This document shows positions 41,145-52,291 of a DNA stretch of 64,000 bases, piece by piece; positions within the stretch are counted from its first letter, which is position 1; each line of letters begins with the position of its first letter. The notes beneath the pieces are model-generated. The model saw nothing but the letters and a program-made list of their open reading frames with translations. It had not been told where the DNA came from and did no database searches. Location of the stretch: assembly GCA_029931535.1 (NCBI GenBank), contig JAQPZY010001628.1, positions 3,858,501-3,922,500 on the forward strand, in the 5' to 3' direction. Both the position numbers and the translations under genes were made by a program. This DNA comes from Margaritifera margaritifera. Taxonomy: Eukaryota; Mollusca; Bivalvia; Unionida; Margaritiferidae.

Positions 41145-41827
41145 GTCATTATTTTGTTTTTTATTCTCAGGAATTGTGATCCATAGTATTGTGTCAAATC
41201 GTTTTCTTCTGAAGTTTGATTCTCGGTTTCATCTAATTGTGAGTTTGCTGGATTGCTTGATATATTTTCTGACATCACTTCTGCAGTTAAAGCAGTTGTT
41301 TCATTGTCGGTTTGGTTTTCATCTATGGTGCTTGTTTGGTCTGATTCATTTTTCACAGGGTTAGTTAAGGAGGTTTTGACTTCATTCATAATGACTTCCA
41401 GTTCCACTTGGGAGAGGCGCTTATTTCTGATTATGTCTCTTCTTTGGTTGGCAAGTTATTTTCTCATCCATGTAAGGGTCTGTTGTTGATATTAGACATT
41501 TCCCAGATGTTGTATGCTTCTCAAAGTTATTTTTTTTCTTGGGTTTAGTTGCGCTTGCTAGTAGGCTATCGTGACAGATTGATACTCCTCTCTAGTCCAT
41601 TTCTGTCTCTTTGTCCTTTGTTCATTTGGTATTGAAGTGCTTAGTTTGCCTCGTTGAGAATAGTTTTTGGTGAGGGAGTCATCTGGTGCTTCAGGGGGAG
41701 TAGAATTTCTTCCAGCAGCACATTGTTCGATCATCGTCTGGTTGGTAACCACGGAACGCGATTCTTGGTAGTCCGCGTAACGAGCGATGTGACATGATTC
41801 TTTTTCTTTGTATTTTCCATATTAGAT

Positions 41828-42386
41828 GTGGCCGTCCATATATGACGTCACGCATCGAGGAGGGAAGGGGGTCTGACTTGTGTGACGATGGTGGGTAGGT
41901 TTTTAGAAAAAAAAATATAACGGCACAAAAACAACACCAGCGCCATCAGTGGGCGCGGTTTTCCAGTTTGTTCCATGAATGAGCATTTTACATCACCATG
42001 ACAGGAGGAGAACATTGAAAAATAAATTCATGAGATGAGATGTCTACAACTTTATTCGTTGGATTTTAAGCCTTTTTCTAACCATAGTTTTTCTCTTTAT
42101 CACAGGTTTCCAGAGTACTAAACCCAGATTAATCAAGATATCTGTTTTCAGTATTAAATAATTGAGAACGTAGTGTTGTATTGTTGTGTGTTTTTCTAAT
42201 ACAAAGTGATTTCAAACTACTTTTATTTTGAAACTTTTTATTTGGTGTGTGTGTGGGGGGGGGGGGGGTCAAAGCTTTGTGACGTCATATATGAGGGTGT
42301 CTGACTTTTTGTAATGAAATGTGACGAGGGGGCAGGAGGGTACAAAATCCGCCAAAATTGCGTGACGTCATATATGGATGGCCCCT
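41828..42386. mobile_element. ISL2EU-like MITE, ~559 bp
   Basis: Long terminal inverted repeats: left GGCCGTCCATATATGACGTC, right GACGTCATATATGGATGGCC. AT occurs immediately outside each end (41826-41827 and 42387-42388), matching the 2-bp AT target duplication reported for ISL2EU elements, whose ends also resemble GGGCC(G/A)TCCAT. A G-rich subterminal block follows each repeat (AGGAGGGAAGGGGGTCTGAC on the left, GACGAGGGGGCAGGAGGG on the right). No nuclease or THAP frame is present, so it is non-autonomous. It lies in the 5' region of the minus-strand LINE, with LINE-like sequence on both sides. Confidence 0.72.
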
Positions 42387-42554
42387 ATGGCGTGTGGTGC
42401 GGTGTAGTTAGCCATGTTTTCCTCCTCCTGCAGCCTTTTCACCATGGTTAGACCTGCCAGAGGTTATGCACCCCCGATGACATAGCCTGGAGAAATCATC
42501 AGAAACTCTTTTGACACCGGTCTACTAGCTTTGAGGTCGCACCACATTAGACCA

Positions 42555-42555
<1 letters not shown>

Positions 42556-42596
<41 letters not shown>
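42556..42596. repeat. (ATT)n microsatellite at LINE 5' boundary
   Basis: ATT run of about 41 bases at the upstream (5') boundary of the minus-strand LINE. Confidence 0.95.
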
Positions 42597-42599
<3 letters not shown>

Positions 42600-44632
42600 A
42601 AACATTCCTCACAAGTCATTGCTCCATTGCAGAATTACGAATAATCTAACAATTGTTTTGTTGCATCTGTAGATCGCAATACAAATATATAAAGAAAATA
42701 CATTTGAAAAAGTGTATGATAGACTGCCATCTGTCGCATAAAAATCCCATGTTATAATTCTTACGTACACAAAGATTCTTGCTAAGAAACAATTAACTAC
42801 AAATTTCTTCGATTCTTTAAATGAATATACTGTACTTATGTAAAAGAAGAGTCATTTGTTTTTTGCCCCAGGCCAAAACACGGACAGTATTAGTAAAAAA
42901 AGGTTGAATTCTTTACAACAGTTGTCTCTAAAAATACGTTTTCAGAAATCTCAATACAGTGTTATGGAAAATGAAAGCACGACAACAAGCTGAATTGATG
43001 ACTCGGGTTAGGAAGAGGAGGGAGCAGATTCATTTTGTTTTTCTTTTTGGGAAAGATGATGGTCAAAGCCGAAAGCTCTCTTGAAGAAATACCATTACTT
43101 TACGACAAAAGCACGATTTTGAAGGAACTTTTGCAACACAGTGCGCACATGGGTACTTTGAACTGCTTGAAACGAACTCATTACAAAATCGTTTCACACA
43201 TACAATATCATTTCTCTGTTGGTAAATTAGTGTAGTGAGATATTGAAATGTATCAGTGGCAGAAAACGGATATTGCCACATTGGCGGTACCACTTTTATC
43301 GCCACTGTGTTGATACCACTTGTATCGATACAGTGGTGATATCACTTTTGGAACTATTTTCTTTTCCCATTCGGGAAATATATTTGCCCTTATGTATGTT
43401 ATTCAAACTTGAATTTCCATATTGAGGTCTATTTCATGATTTTTTTCTTCTGCTCCTTCTCTTCGTCTCTCTCTTCCTCTCTCTCTTTCTCTCTCGATCT
43501 AAAAATATGTCAATAATGTGGACCATCTAGTATATTTGTATGTAATCAGTGAGGAAGCGTCATAAATAAAATTTAAAAAATAAACAAATACCTAAAAACA
43601 AACTATAAACCAAAAAAAATTAGTCTTCAAGTATTAACTTTTTTAAAAATAGTTTTCCACATGAATCGTGCAAATTGTCAGTGATTTAATTTACATGACC
43701 CGTTTCTATTCAATATACAGTGTCACTCTGTATAGTATTGTATACATCGTAAATTCGATACAAACGGTAGACGTTTTTAGGGAAAAAGAAAACCTCTTGA
43801 TTAAATACAGTATACAAATTGTTTAAGTAGCGATTTTAACTTTCATCACAGTCATGTGTTTGAAAAACGACGGAGAAATCGGGGATAGATGAGTGTTGAT
43901 TAGAAACCGAAATGAAGTGACAATCAAAATTTGGGTGCAGCGTCTGTTACCAAATTAGACAGCAAGTTTGCCAAGGCCACAAAATTCACGTTTGAAAGCA
44001 AAAATAAACAAAATAAAGAGCCAAAATCTTAATCGGTAAATTCACAATAATTAAAATCTTTCTTTTTAAGATGTTATACTCTGAAATCTGTCGGATACGA
44101 CCACTCTGTGATGTTTTGATCACCACCCCAACAATGTTCATTAGATCGATCCGCGCAAGAAATATCTTATCGAAAATAAAAATCTCTTCATTTTCCTATG
44201 AAAACAGTTATTATTTTGACAAAATGCACAATTTGAAGCATTATATGTTATAGCTAAATTTGTCAAAAGTGGCTGTCCTAACATTTTTGTACAATTTCAG
44301 AACAACGTATTTTCGATGTGGTAAAGACGACGTGAATCGCATTGACACAGAATGGAGGAAATAATCCATGCAATTAGCGGTTTCTGTCTTTAAAATATAT
44401 AATACAAAGAAAATCTACATATTTTTTTAGTAAATGTAAGGAAATATTTCACTCGTGAGGTGGAAACATTTTGTAAAATATCGAGTTGGCAAGTAAAGCA
44501 ATATTTTATCATCGTGATATGTAACCACGATTGTCTGTCTGCAAGTAATCTGACTTGATTAAAAATCTCCAGCACATTAAGTGAAATATGTCTAGAATTG
44601 TTTTGAAGACCTTTTATGCATGGGTTAACACA
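42597..44632. other. No gene recognised; CT-rich patch
   Basis: AT-rich DNA with a CT-rich patch at about 43450-43498. Short frames only. Confidence 0.45.
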
Positions 44633-45684
44633 AATTTAACTGTACAATAATACTCATAAATACTTATAGTCATACAAATGTAATTGTACAATATTACTCA
44701 TAAACCCTTATAGTTATACTAATTTAACTGTACAATAATACTCATAAACACTTATAGTCATACAAATGTAATTGTACAATAATACTCATAAACACTTATA
44801 GTCATACTAATTTAACTGTACAATAATACTCATAAGCACTTATAGTCATACTAATTTAACTGTACAATAATACTCATAAACACTTATAGTCATACCAATT
44901 TAACTGTACAATAATACTCATAAGCACTTATAGTCATACTAATTTAACTGTACAATAATACTCATAAACACTTATAATCATACTAATTTAACTGTACAAT
45001 AATACTCATAAACACTTATAGTCATACTAATTTAACTCTACAATAATACTCATATACACTTATAGTCATACTAATTTAACTCAACACTAATACTCATAAA
45101 CACTTATAGTCATACTAATTTAACTGTACAATAATACTCATAAACACTTATAGTCATAAAAATTTAACTCTACAATAATACTCATATACACTTATAGTCA
45201 TACTAATTTAACTCAACACTAATACTCATATACACTTATAGTCATACTAATTTAACTGTACAATAATGCTCATAAACACTTATAGTCATAAAAATTTAAC
45301 TCTACAATAATACTCATATACACTTATAGTCATACTAATTTAACTCTACAATAATACTCATATACACTTATAGTCATACTAATTTAACTCAACACTAATA
45401 CTCATAAGCACTTATAGTCATACTAATTTAACTGTACAATAATACTCATAAACACTTATAGTCATACTAATTTAACTGTACAATAATACTCATAAACACT
45501 TATAGTCATACTAATTTAACTGTACAATAATACTCATAAACACTTATAGTCATACTAATTTAACTGTACAATAATACTCATAAACACTTATAGTCATATA
45601 AATTTGACTGTACAATAATGCTCATAAACACTTATAGTCATACTAATTTAACTCTACAATAATACTCATAAACACTTATAGTCA
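44633..45684 (+). repeat. 44-bp minisatellite, ~24 copies
   Basis: About 24 copies of a 44-bp unit built from AATTTAACTGTACAATAATA and CTCATAAACACTTATAGTCA. Variants (ACTC for ACTG, CAACACT for TACAATA, ATATACACT for AAACACT) occur in blocks, for example repeated pairs between 45030 and 45400, which suggests multi-unit duplications. Confidence 0.95.
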
Positions 45685-45795
45685 AACGCTCGTCTTGATA
45701 CTCAAACTTAAGAGACGGAAAGCAGACAAACATTTGCTTGTAACACTAAATAAACCTCTCATTGCAATTTTTTTCCCCATAGGTTTTGGAAGTTA

Positions 45796-45988
45796 CAGTC
45801 AAACTTGTCTTAAGCATCCACCTCAGGCAGGTAAGACAATTGGCCTTTCTAGACAAGTGACTGCCTAATAGAGGCTTGTTTCTACATTAATTTTATGCAA
45901 GGGAATTTTAAGCAAGGGACCTTAACAAGTTGGCTGTTTCAGGTAGGCAATTGTTTACTACAGGTGACCTCTGCAATAAGTTTGATTG
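45796..45988. mobile_element. TA-flanked MITE with CAGTCAAAC-type ends
   Basis: A 193-bp element with left end CAGTCAAACTTGTCTTAAGC and right end GCAATAAGTTTGATTG, which pair as imperfect inverted repeats. TA lies directly outside both ends. CAGT-type ends with TA flanks suggest a pogo/Tc1-mariner-derived MITE. No coding capacity. Confidence 0.75.
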
Positions 45989-46030
45989 TATGTTATGAAA
46001 CCTCAAGTGGTGCACATTTACAGCCGACGC

Positions 46031-46046
46031 AGTATGATCATGCCTG

Positions 46047-46129
<83 letters not shown>

Positions 46130-46144
46130 ATGATCATGCCTGAT

Positions 46145-46183
<39 letters not shown>

Positions 46184-46242
46184 TTGTGTATGATCATGCC
46201 TGAATATATATATATATATAGGTGTGTGTGTATGATCATGCC

Positions 46243-46305
<63 letters not shown>

Positions 46306-46321
46306 TGTGTATGATCATGTC

Positions 46322-46372
<51 letters not shown>
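46031..46372 (+). repeat. Compound array: GATCATGCCTGA spacers with (TA)n/(TG)n
   Basis: The word TATGATCATG(C/T)CTGA recurs about five times (near 46033, 46129, 46189, 46231 and 46309), separated by AT and TG dinucleotide runs of varying length. This is a minisatellite whose unit itself contains microsatellites. Confidence 0.92.
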
Positions 46373-46373
<1 letters not shown>

Positions 46374-46869
46374 CCATGTACATGTAAGTATACAATAATA
46401 TAAGATGCACTATCTTACACTGAGATAAAAGTAATTTGTTCATACAGCGCTTTTAGTGCATATGTCTAAAACTGTTACTCTGAAAGAAAATTGTAATAGT
46501 AATATTTATATTATTTACTTTTCTAAACTAAATGTTACACACAAAAATTAAATGAGATAAATAGCTCTCTTACAATTACATTTTTATTGCGACCAAATTT
46601 TGGGACCAACATTACTGAGTGAATATGCCGGTATTTATTCTGATTCACTTTAGTGTTTGGCCGTGGATTTCAGATGTCGGAATCATAATAAAATTTCATC
46701 CCCGGTGAAACAATTTATCTATATCATTGTACTATGTCATAATGTGATTTTTTGAAGATATCAGCGTACTTTAAGCTAATCACCCAACCATAATCACTAG
46801 GAGACTAACCGCATTCTTTTTTCAGAAATATGGTACAATATAACAGAAAGTCAGATTGGATTTATGTTA
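46373..46869. other. No gene recognised
   Basis: AT-rich DNA; no supported feature. Confidence 0.45.
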
Positions 46870-47085
46870 CCGTATATACTCGCGCATACATGTATCCAAC
46901 TGCAAACTGCATTGATCCTTACCTGCCGTCGCATAATGCGCCAGCAGATCTGGGTCTATGTAGTTTGGTAGGATTAATCAGTAGAACAAAGAACATAAAC
47001 CATGATATGCCGATGCATTATGCTACAGCAGATCAGGGTATATTTTGTTTGCGGTCAGGCGAGAATTATACGCGAGTATATACGG
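46870..47085. mobile_element. TA-flanked MITE, family T1, copy 2
   Basis: Same ends as 12711-12899 (CCGTATATACTCGCG left, CGCGAGTATATACGG right) and flanked by TA at 46868-46869 and 47086-47087. The interior shares CAACTGCAAACTGCA, GCAGATCTGGGTCTATG and AATCAGTAGAACAAA, with a somewhat longer middle. Confidence 0.87.
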
Positions 47086-47268
47086 TACCTGTAACAGAGA
47101 TATACGCAACATCTGTTGATATAATAACTTAAGTGCTTTTGTGTGTGAACGTGATTTTAGGAGGTAAACAAACATATTTACATATGATTTTAAGGTACAG
47201 AAGAATAATCGATTGTATTTCTTGGTTGAGCAATTTAGTGGAGTAATACATATCCCCGTGTATTGAAT

Positions 47269-47475
47269 GCTTACATATAATCTACATTTACATTCTTTGG
47301 CATTGTTAAGCTCTTCTTCTTCGTTTCCATGACTGACAGCGCCCATCTCTTGTAAATACGGTGCTAATTCTTTCTTGCCGGTTGTATTCTTCATCGACCT
47401 GAGAGTTGTCGCGTGCATTCTGGTGAACTGAGAGAATAAGCTTTTTCTTAGCAACCACAAACACACTGAATCCAT
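47269..47475 (-). CDS. Candidate 5' coding exon of an unrecognised gene
   Basis: On the minus strand a frame opens with ATG at 47475 and reads through about 69 codons of varied, not AT-driven, composition to TTATAT|GTAAGC, a good splice donor near 47268. The first part is basic and hydroxylated (RKSLFSQFTRMHATTLRSMK), which would fit a mitochondrial targeting peptide; the rest is acidic (GNEEEELNNAKE). I do not recognise the product. Past the donor the frame continues, but its composition becomes ordinary for the region. No downstream exon was identified. It could equally be a chance frame. Confidence 0.25.
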
Positions 47476-47936
47476 TTAACGGTCATCGGTCATCTAGTGC
47501 GCGTGTCAGTCCATCGATCTTCGTATTGCATGGGAAAAACATGTCTTACTTATCACAACATCAACGAACAACGAATACCGGATTAAGATAGATTAATACC
47601 GTTTTTTTTTTCTCCCTCATTTAAACAATTCTGCCGAAGAAAAAGTGTCATTTGTATTTACATTTGATCAAGTCTTAAATAGATATTAAAAGTACATAAT
47701 ACGAGAAATGAAATGAAAAATTTATTCAAGTATATCTAAATGCAATAGGCTCTGGGAAATTGGAACAAGTTGCTTGTGATCATGAATTAATTAAAAATTT
47801 GTGTCTCATGACTTCAAGTTACAAACCTGACAATAATGATTTTCTATTTTTTAATATCTCTTTATGTTCAACAAGATTATATGTGCCATGTGATCGTCAT
47901 TGTAGTCATGTGAGTAAATGCAGTTGTTACACTGCA
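47476..47936. other. No gene recognised
   Basis: AT-rich DNA with a T run near 47603. If the candidate exon at 47269-47475 is real, its promoter would lie here; no core promoter motif stands out. Confidence 0.4.
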
Positions 47937-48398
47937 ATAACCTTGAATATGAACACTGATAACCTTGAATATAAACACTGATAACCTTGAATATAAATAC
48001 TAATAACCTTGAATATAAACACTGATAACCTTGAATATAAAAACTGATAACCTTGAATATAAACACTAATAACCTTGAATATAAACACTGATAACCTTGA
48101 ATATAAACACTAATAACCTTGAATATAAACACTAATAACCTTGAATATAAACCTGATTAACTTGAATATAAATACTAATAACCTTGAATATAAACACTGA
48201 TAACCTTGAATATAAACATTAATAACCTTGAATATAAACACTAATAACCTTGAATATAAACCTGATTAACTTGAATATAAACACTGATAACCTTGAATAT
48301 AAACACTAATAACCTTGAATATAAACCTGATTAACTTGAATATAAACACTGATAACCTTGAATATAAACACTGATAACCTTGAATATAAACACTGAAA
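47937..48398 (+). repeat. 22-bp minisatellite, ~21 copies
   Basis: About 21 copies of a 22-bp unit ATAACCTTGAATATAAACAC plus two bases, with CTG/CTA variants and a recurrent CCTGATTAACTTG variant. The unit has no stop on the minus strand and is not a multiple of three, so all three minus frames stay open across it; the long frame seen there is an artefact. Confidence 0.95.
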
Positions 48399-48547
48399 AA
48401 CTTTAATTTGAAAATAGAGTAAGCTACATACTATACATTAAAATAAAAAAGTCAGAGAATTAATGCATTTCAGAACATCGTGCATTATGTAGGTTTTCAA
48501 TTCACTCATGATCGCTAAAAATTAACATCGCCAGATTCAAGTTTTCA

Positions 48548-48799
48548 CGAAAAGCATGAATTGTTATTACTTTCCTTTTAAATGATACTCCTGCAAGTTG
48601 AAAAGCATAGATTGTTTTCACTTTCCTTTTAAATGATACCCTGTACGTTGAAAAGCATGGATTGTTTTAACTTTCCTTTTAAATGATACCCCTGTACGTT
48701 GAAAAGCATGGATTGTTTTTACTTTCCTTTTAAATCATACCACTGTACGTTGAAAAGCATGGATTGTTTTAACTTTCCTTTTAAATAATACCCCTACAA
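48548..48799 (+). repeat. ~51-bp minisatellite, 5 copies
   Basis: Five copies of a unit with GAAAAGCATGGATTGTTTT and ACTTTCCTTTTAAATGATAC. Confidence 0.92.
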
Positions 48800-48960
48800 G
48801 TCGAGCATATTTTTTCCTATTCCAAAAGTCATATTGTGATGCATTTGAAGGTATTTCTATCTTTGATTAGTTGGTTTGTATCTGAGTAGTGCTAGATTAT
48901 TACACGTATTTACGAGCATGCTCTCATCGCATTATTAAAGGTATCAAACAATATTTTCCA

Positions 48961-49080
48961 AAAGGTGTCACAATGTGTCTTAATTTATTCTAAGTTACAT
49001 GAAAAGAGTATGGGAGTTTAAAAGGTGTCACAATGTATCTTAATTTATTCTAAGCTACATGAAAAGAGTATGGCAGTTTA
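48961..49080 (+). repeat. 60-bp duplication, 2 copies
   Basis: Exactly adjacent 60-bp copies beginning AAAGGTGTCACAATG, differing at three positions. Confidence 0.95.
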
Positions 49081-49114
49081 AAAGCTCAAACTATATCCAA
49101 GACGTACCTCTATT

Positions 49115-49222
49115 AAAATGAATATTCTAAATGGAGTCTATTGACCATTGCAAATGCCTAGGAATTTTAAAATGAATATTCTAAATGGAGTCTATTGACC
49201 ATTGCAAATGCCTAGTAATTTT
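49115..49222 (+). repeat. 54-bp duplication, 2 copies
   Basis: Exactly adjacent 54-bp copies beginning AAAATGAATATTCTAAATGG, differing at one position. Confidence 0.95.
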
Positions 49223-49640
49223 ATGCTATATACAAATTGTCCCTTATTAACTAAAACCTATGATTAGCATCGAACAACAAAATACTGTTGGTATATTCTA
49301 ATTATTGGGTTATATTGTAATTTTCCTTGGTTTTCAGATTTCTTGAAAAGTCTGAAAACCAGTGGCTTCTTGAATACGTTTTTCTAAGATAGTCTGCACC
49401 GCCATTAAATTATGAAAATCTCGTATTAGCATCCTTGCGGTTTAAACCTTAATATCAACTCTTACTGAATATCACAAATTAGTTGAGAACTTCGTAAATG
49501 TTATTTTGTTTGGAAATTATCCAGAGTGCCTTAGAATGAAATGTAAATAAATACCTCTAAATCCATACCAATATATTTGATGTCTAATGCAAATGCTATT
49601 TTTTCAAGAATGAAAGTGCATCGGCATGAAACCAAAAGTG

Positions 49641-49868
49641 CTCCTTGGCGGATTTATTATTCTCATATAAGAGAAACTCAAGATCATCCTTGGCGGATTT
49701 ATTATTTTCCTATAAGAGAAACTCAAGATCATCCTGGCGGATTTATTATTCTCCTATAAGAAAAACTCAAGATCATCCTTGGCGGATTTGTTATTCTCCT
49801 ATAAGAGAAACTCAAGATCATCCTGGCGGATTTATTATTCTCCTATAAGAGAAACTCAAGATCATCCT
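49641..49868 (+). repeat. ~45-bp minisatellite, 5 copies
   Basis: Five copies of a 44-45-bp unit beginning TCCTTGGCGGATTTATTATT and ending CAAGATCA. One-base length changes shift the frame between copies, so the open frames across it are not a gene. Confidence 0.95.
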
Positions 49869-50307
49869 GTTCGTGCGTATGTGGTAAATGAAAAGTATAT
49901 CCTAATGCAAAACACCTGGTAATATTGCTGACATAGCTCTGACGTTGCAAGACATTGCTGTCTTCACTTCCTATCGAGTGCTAGAAATCAAGTTCTCGCC
50001 GAAAAACTATATATTTCGCAAATTACAGCCAAAGTAATCACCGAGGGAGGTATGGGGTATTCCCACTTACTTCCACAAGCAGAATATGCTCAGTCTTAAG
50101 GCATGTTAATTTAACTGATAGAAACATACCACCAAATCAGCTATAATTTATGCAAAAACAATCAGAGGGTGACAAAAAAAAAAAAAAAAAAAAAAAAATG
50201 AACACAAAACTTATATAAATAAAACATAAAAAAATATGACATCTTCTGCATTAATACTTAGCCGTGACCGTTTTTTTTTTTTTTTTTTACCTTAAACTTT
50301 TAAAGAC
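49869..50307. other. No gene recognised; homopolymer runs
   Basis: A run of A at about 50175-50198 and a run of T at about 50271-50288. No coding segment is supported. Confidence 0.5.
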
Positions 50308-50315
50308 CTTTAATA

Positions 50316-50598
50316 CAGGGCCGGATTAAGGCTTTAGGGGCCCGAGACACTTAAGATAGGGAGGCCATTGTGGATCTACAAATACACCCTGAAAGCAGTC
50401 CTTAAACTGTCCTTTATATGTGTATAATTATTATAGCTAGGCTAAGTATTAGACGGTTTAGCCCTATATATGGTTTATTTAAAAACATATAATTTTATCC
50501 ACGTCAACCGGGGGTGGGGGTGGGCATGACTGGGGGGGGGGCCTGAGGCACGTGCCCCCTGTGCACTTCACTTCCCACCTCACCTTAATCCGACCCTG
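50316..50598. mobile_element. hAT-type MITE, 283 bp
   Basis: Inverted ends CAGGGCCGGATTAAG and CTTAATCCGACCCTG are flanked by a perfect 8-bp target duplication CTTTAATA (50308-50315 and 50599-50606). The interior holds a G-rich patch (GGGGGTGGGGGTGGG). CAGGG-type ends plus 8-bp duplications define hAT. No coding capacity. Confidence 0.93.
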
Positions 50599-50606
50599 CT
50601 TTAATA

Positions 50607-52069
50607 CAAAACAGTGGATATATTAGTTTAGGAAGAAAGAAGAACGATCTCAAAGATACAGGATATCCATAGACCGTTTTGTAGTCTTCCAATAAAAGTA
50701 CATAATGCACTTTTCCAGTACGGTCAGGTCAGAAAGAGCTTAATAGACGGAAGCAAGTCTGCTAATAAGCCTTTTCCGTTATTTATAATGTAGATTTGGT
50801 ATAGATTTTGCATATGTATGGTTGCAACAAGTAATCTTAAAAATGCATACATAAATGACTACAAAACGGGGATATATAAGATCAGCATGATTTCAAGAAT
50901 TCATGTATTGATTAGAAAAAGGATACCAAGTATAGGACAAATCTGAAACAAAAACAAACTGCCTCAAAATTCAAGGGATAAGCCTGAAAAACATAATCTT
51001 TTAATCATAAAAATATAAAAGCAAAAAGCTTTACGATTAATTCTAAATATATTTCCTAAATATTTTATGTTTCGCGCTATTAAAACATTTTGACAGGATT
51101 TTTCCTGTGCTTGTAATTAGAATCAAAGTTTAAAGCATTTGATTGGATCCCTGATTACATAATTCGTTCAGGTTCTATACGAGGATTGATAAGAACAGAT
51201 CGAATATTTGGTCTATATGTTTCGATAAATACTATATGGAGTATGAAAGTCCATTCGTTAATTTGTAACAATTACCTGAGTTAAAGTTTCTTATTAAGTC
51301 ATTCCCTGAATATGTAAAACTTTTCCCCGATGTATCATTTCCAATATTAACCAAACAATCCATTGTTGATATTTTCAATGTCTCATTGAACTCCAGTGTA
51401 CTGGTCCTTAATCTGTTTTTTTTTTCTGTATCTAAAATAGTAGCTATGTTTTTGTTTACAAATTTTCTCTTTTACAATTTTGTTCTCCAGTCAAGTAATC
51501 GTAGTCCAGCGTGCATGACAGGCGTATCATATACGGTTTTAGCGTGTGATTATTAATATGAGTGTATGATTATGTTAATAAATTCATTAGGTTTTCTTTA
51601 ACACATCAACCAAGACAAATTTTATAATGCTATTTCATTAAAAGGACACAACAAGTATTAAATTTCACTATTCCCCCAAATTCGTCTCACTATCTTTGCA
51701 TTTCAGCCATTGTCTATCAAATTGAATTGCTATTGACGTTTATACAAAATTAATTCATTATGCAAACAGTTCGTCTGGATTTACCTTATAAAATTTCTCC
51801 TCTAGCGCATTCGAAGTATGCATACGAAGTATTGAGAATGTAACAAGTATGACAGAGACAATTGACTGTTAAATCTCTGACTTCAGAAATCTTTCATTTT
51901 GCTTGTAATTTCTGGCATCAACTAATATGGTATTGCTGGGATATTTTGTTTACTTCTACAAAATGAAGTCATTTTCTTTTATCAAACTTAGGTTTCTGAA
52001 GATTTAGCAAATTTCATTTATGCTAAAAAAAAAGAAGAATTATGAATAGGTAAGGAATAATACTTGACC
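50607..52069. other. No gene recognised
   Basis: AT-rich DNA with no supported coding segment or repeat. Confidence 0.45.
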
Positions 52070-52151
52070 TGGAATACAAACAGTGTAAACTCTGCAGCGA
52101 GGATGTCTGAAATGGCGCGAGATTGAAGGTAAACTTTCAATTTGTATTCCA
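52070..52151. repeat. Short inverted-repeat element, 82 bp
   Basis: TGGAATACAAA at 52070-52080 pairs perfectly with TTTGTATTCCA at 52141-52151, enclosing about 60 bases that are GC-richer than the flanks. It may be a tiny MITE or a hairpin; no target duplication is clear. Confidence 0.6.
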
Positions 52152-52291
52152 AGCACAGGTAGAGTTAAGATGTTTTTAGGCCCGTGCATAAGTATTTGTC
52201 ATTTTTTCATGCTAGTTCATGGCATCGCTAAAACACATGCTTAGTTCTGGGCCATTTTGTCTGATCAAACTATCCGATCTACGAAATTAAA

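Larger units (their letters stand above)
37925..42556 (-). mobile_element. YMDD-type non-LTR retrotransposon, decayed, with nested insertions
   Basis: Read on the minus strand from about 42550 to 37925. The upstream part has a segment resembling the N-terminal domain of a LINE family widespread in invertebrates (KWTREEYQSV near 41600-41571; LANQRRDIIRNKRLSQVELE near 41450-41390) and a basic stretch near 40434 with LAKAQRLRRR. The reverse transcriptase follows: motif A WIDYQKAFDS near 39950-39920, SGIFQGDS near 39685, and catalytic YMDD at 39558-39547. The thumb has INEGDG near 39340 and the distal part has REGGR near 39045. Near the end are KEYTERH, YIHWKIC and PVYVGDLGLIKKG, and the last codons stop at 38020. 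Stops and frameshifts break every domain. The (TAA)n stretch at 37949-37925 looks like its 3' tail. Three later events sit inside it: an AT microsatellite at 39802, an hAT MITE at 40874 and an ISL2EU-like MITE at 41828. I recognise the family by its motifs but cannot name the clade with certainty. Confidence 0.82.

Noticed and set aside
47851..48132. Repetitive protein on the minus strand
   Set aside because: The 22-bp minisatellite lacks stops in all minus frames, so the frame is an artefact.
49577..49848. Tandem-repeat protein on the plus strand
   Set aside because: The 44-45-bp units shift frame between copies; no conserved start or context.
44633..49868. CRISPR array
   Set aside because: The units are directly adjacent without unique spacers and the DNA is eukaryotic; these are minisatellites.
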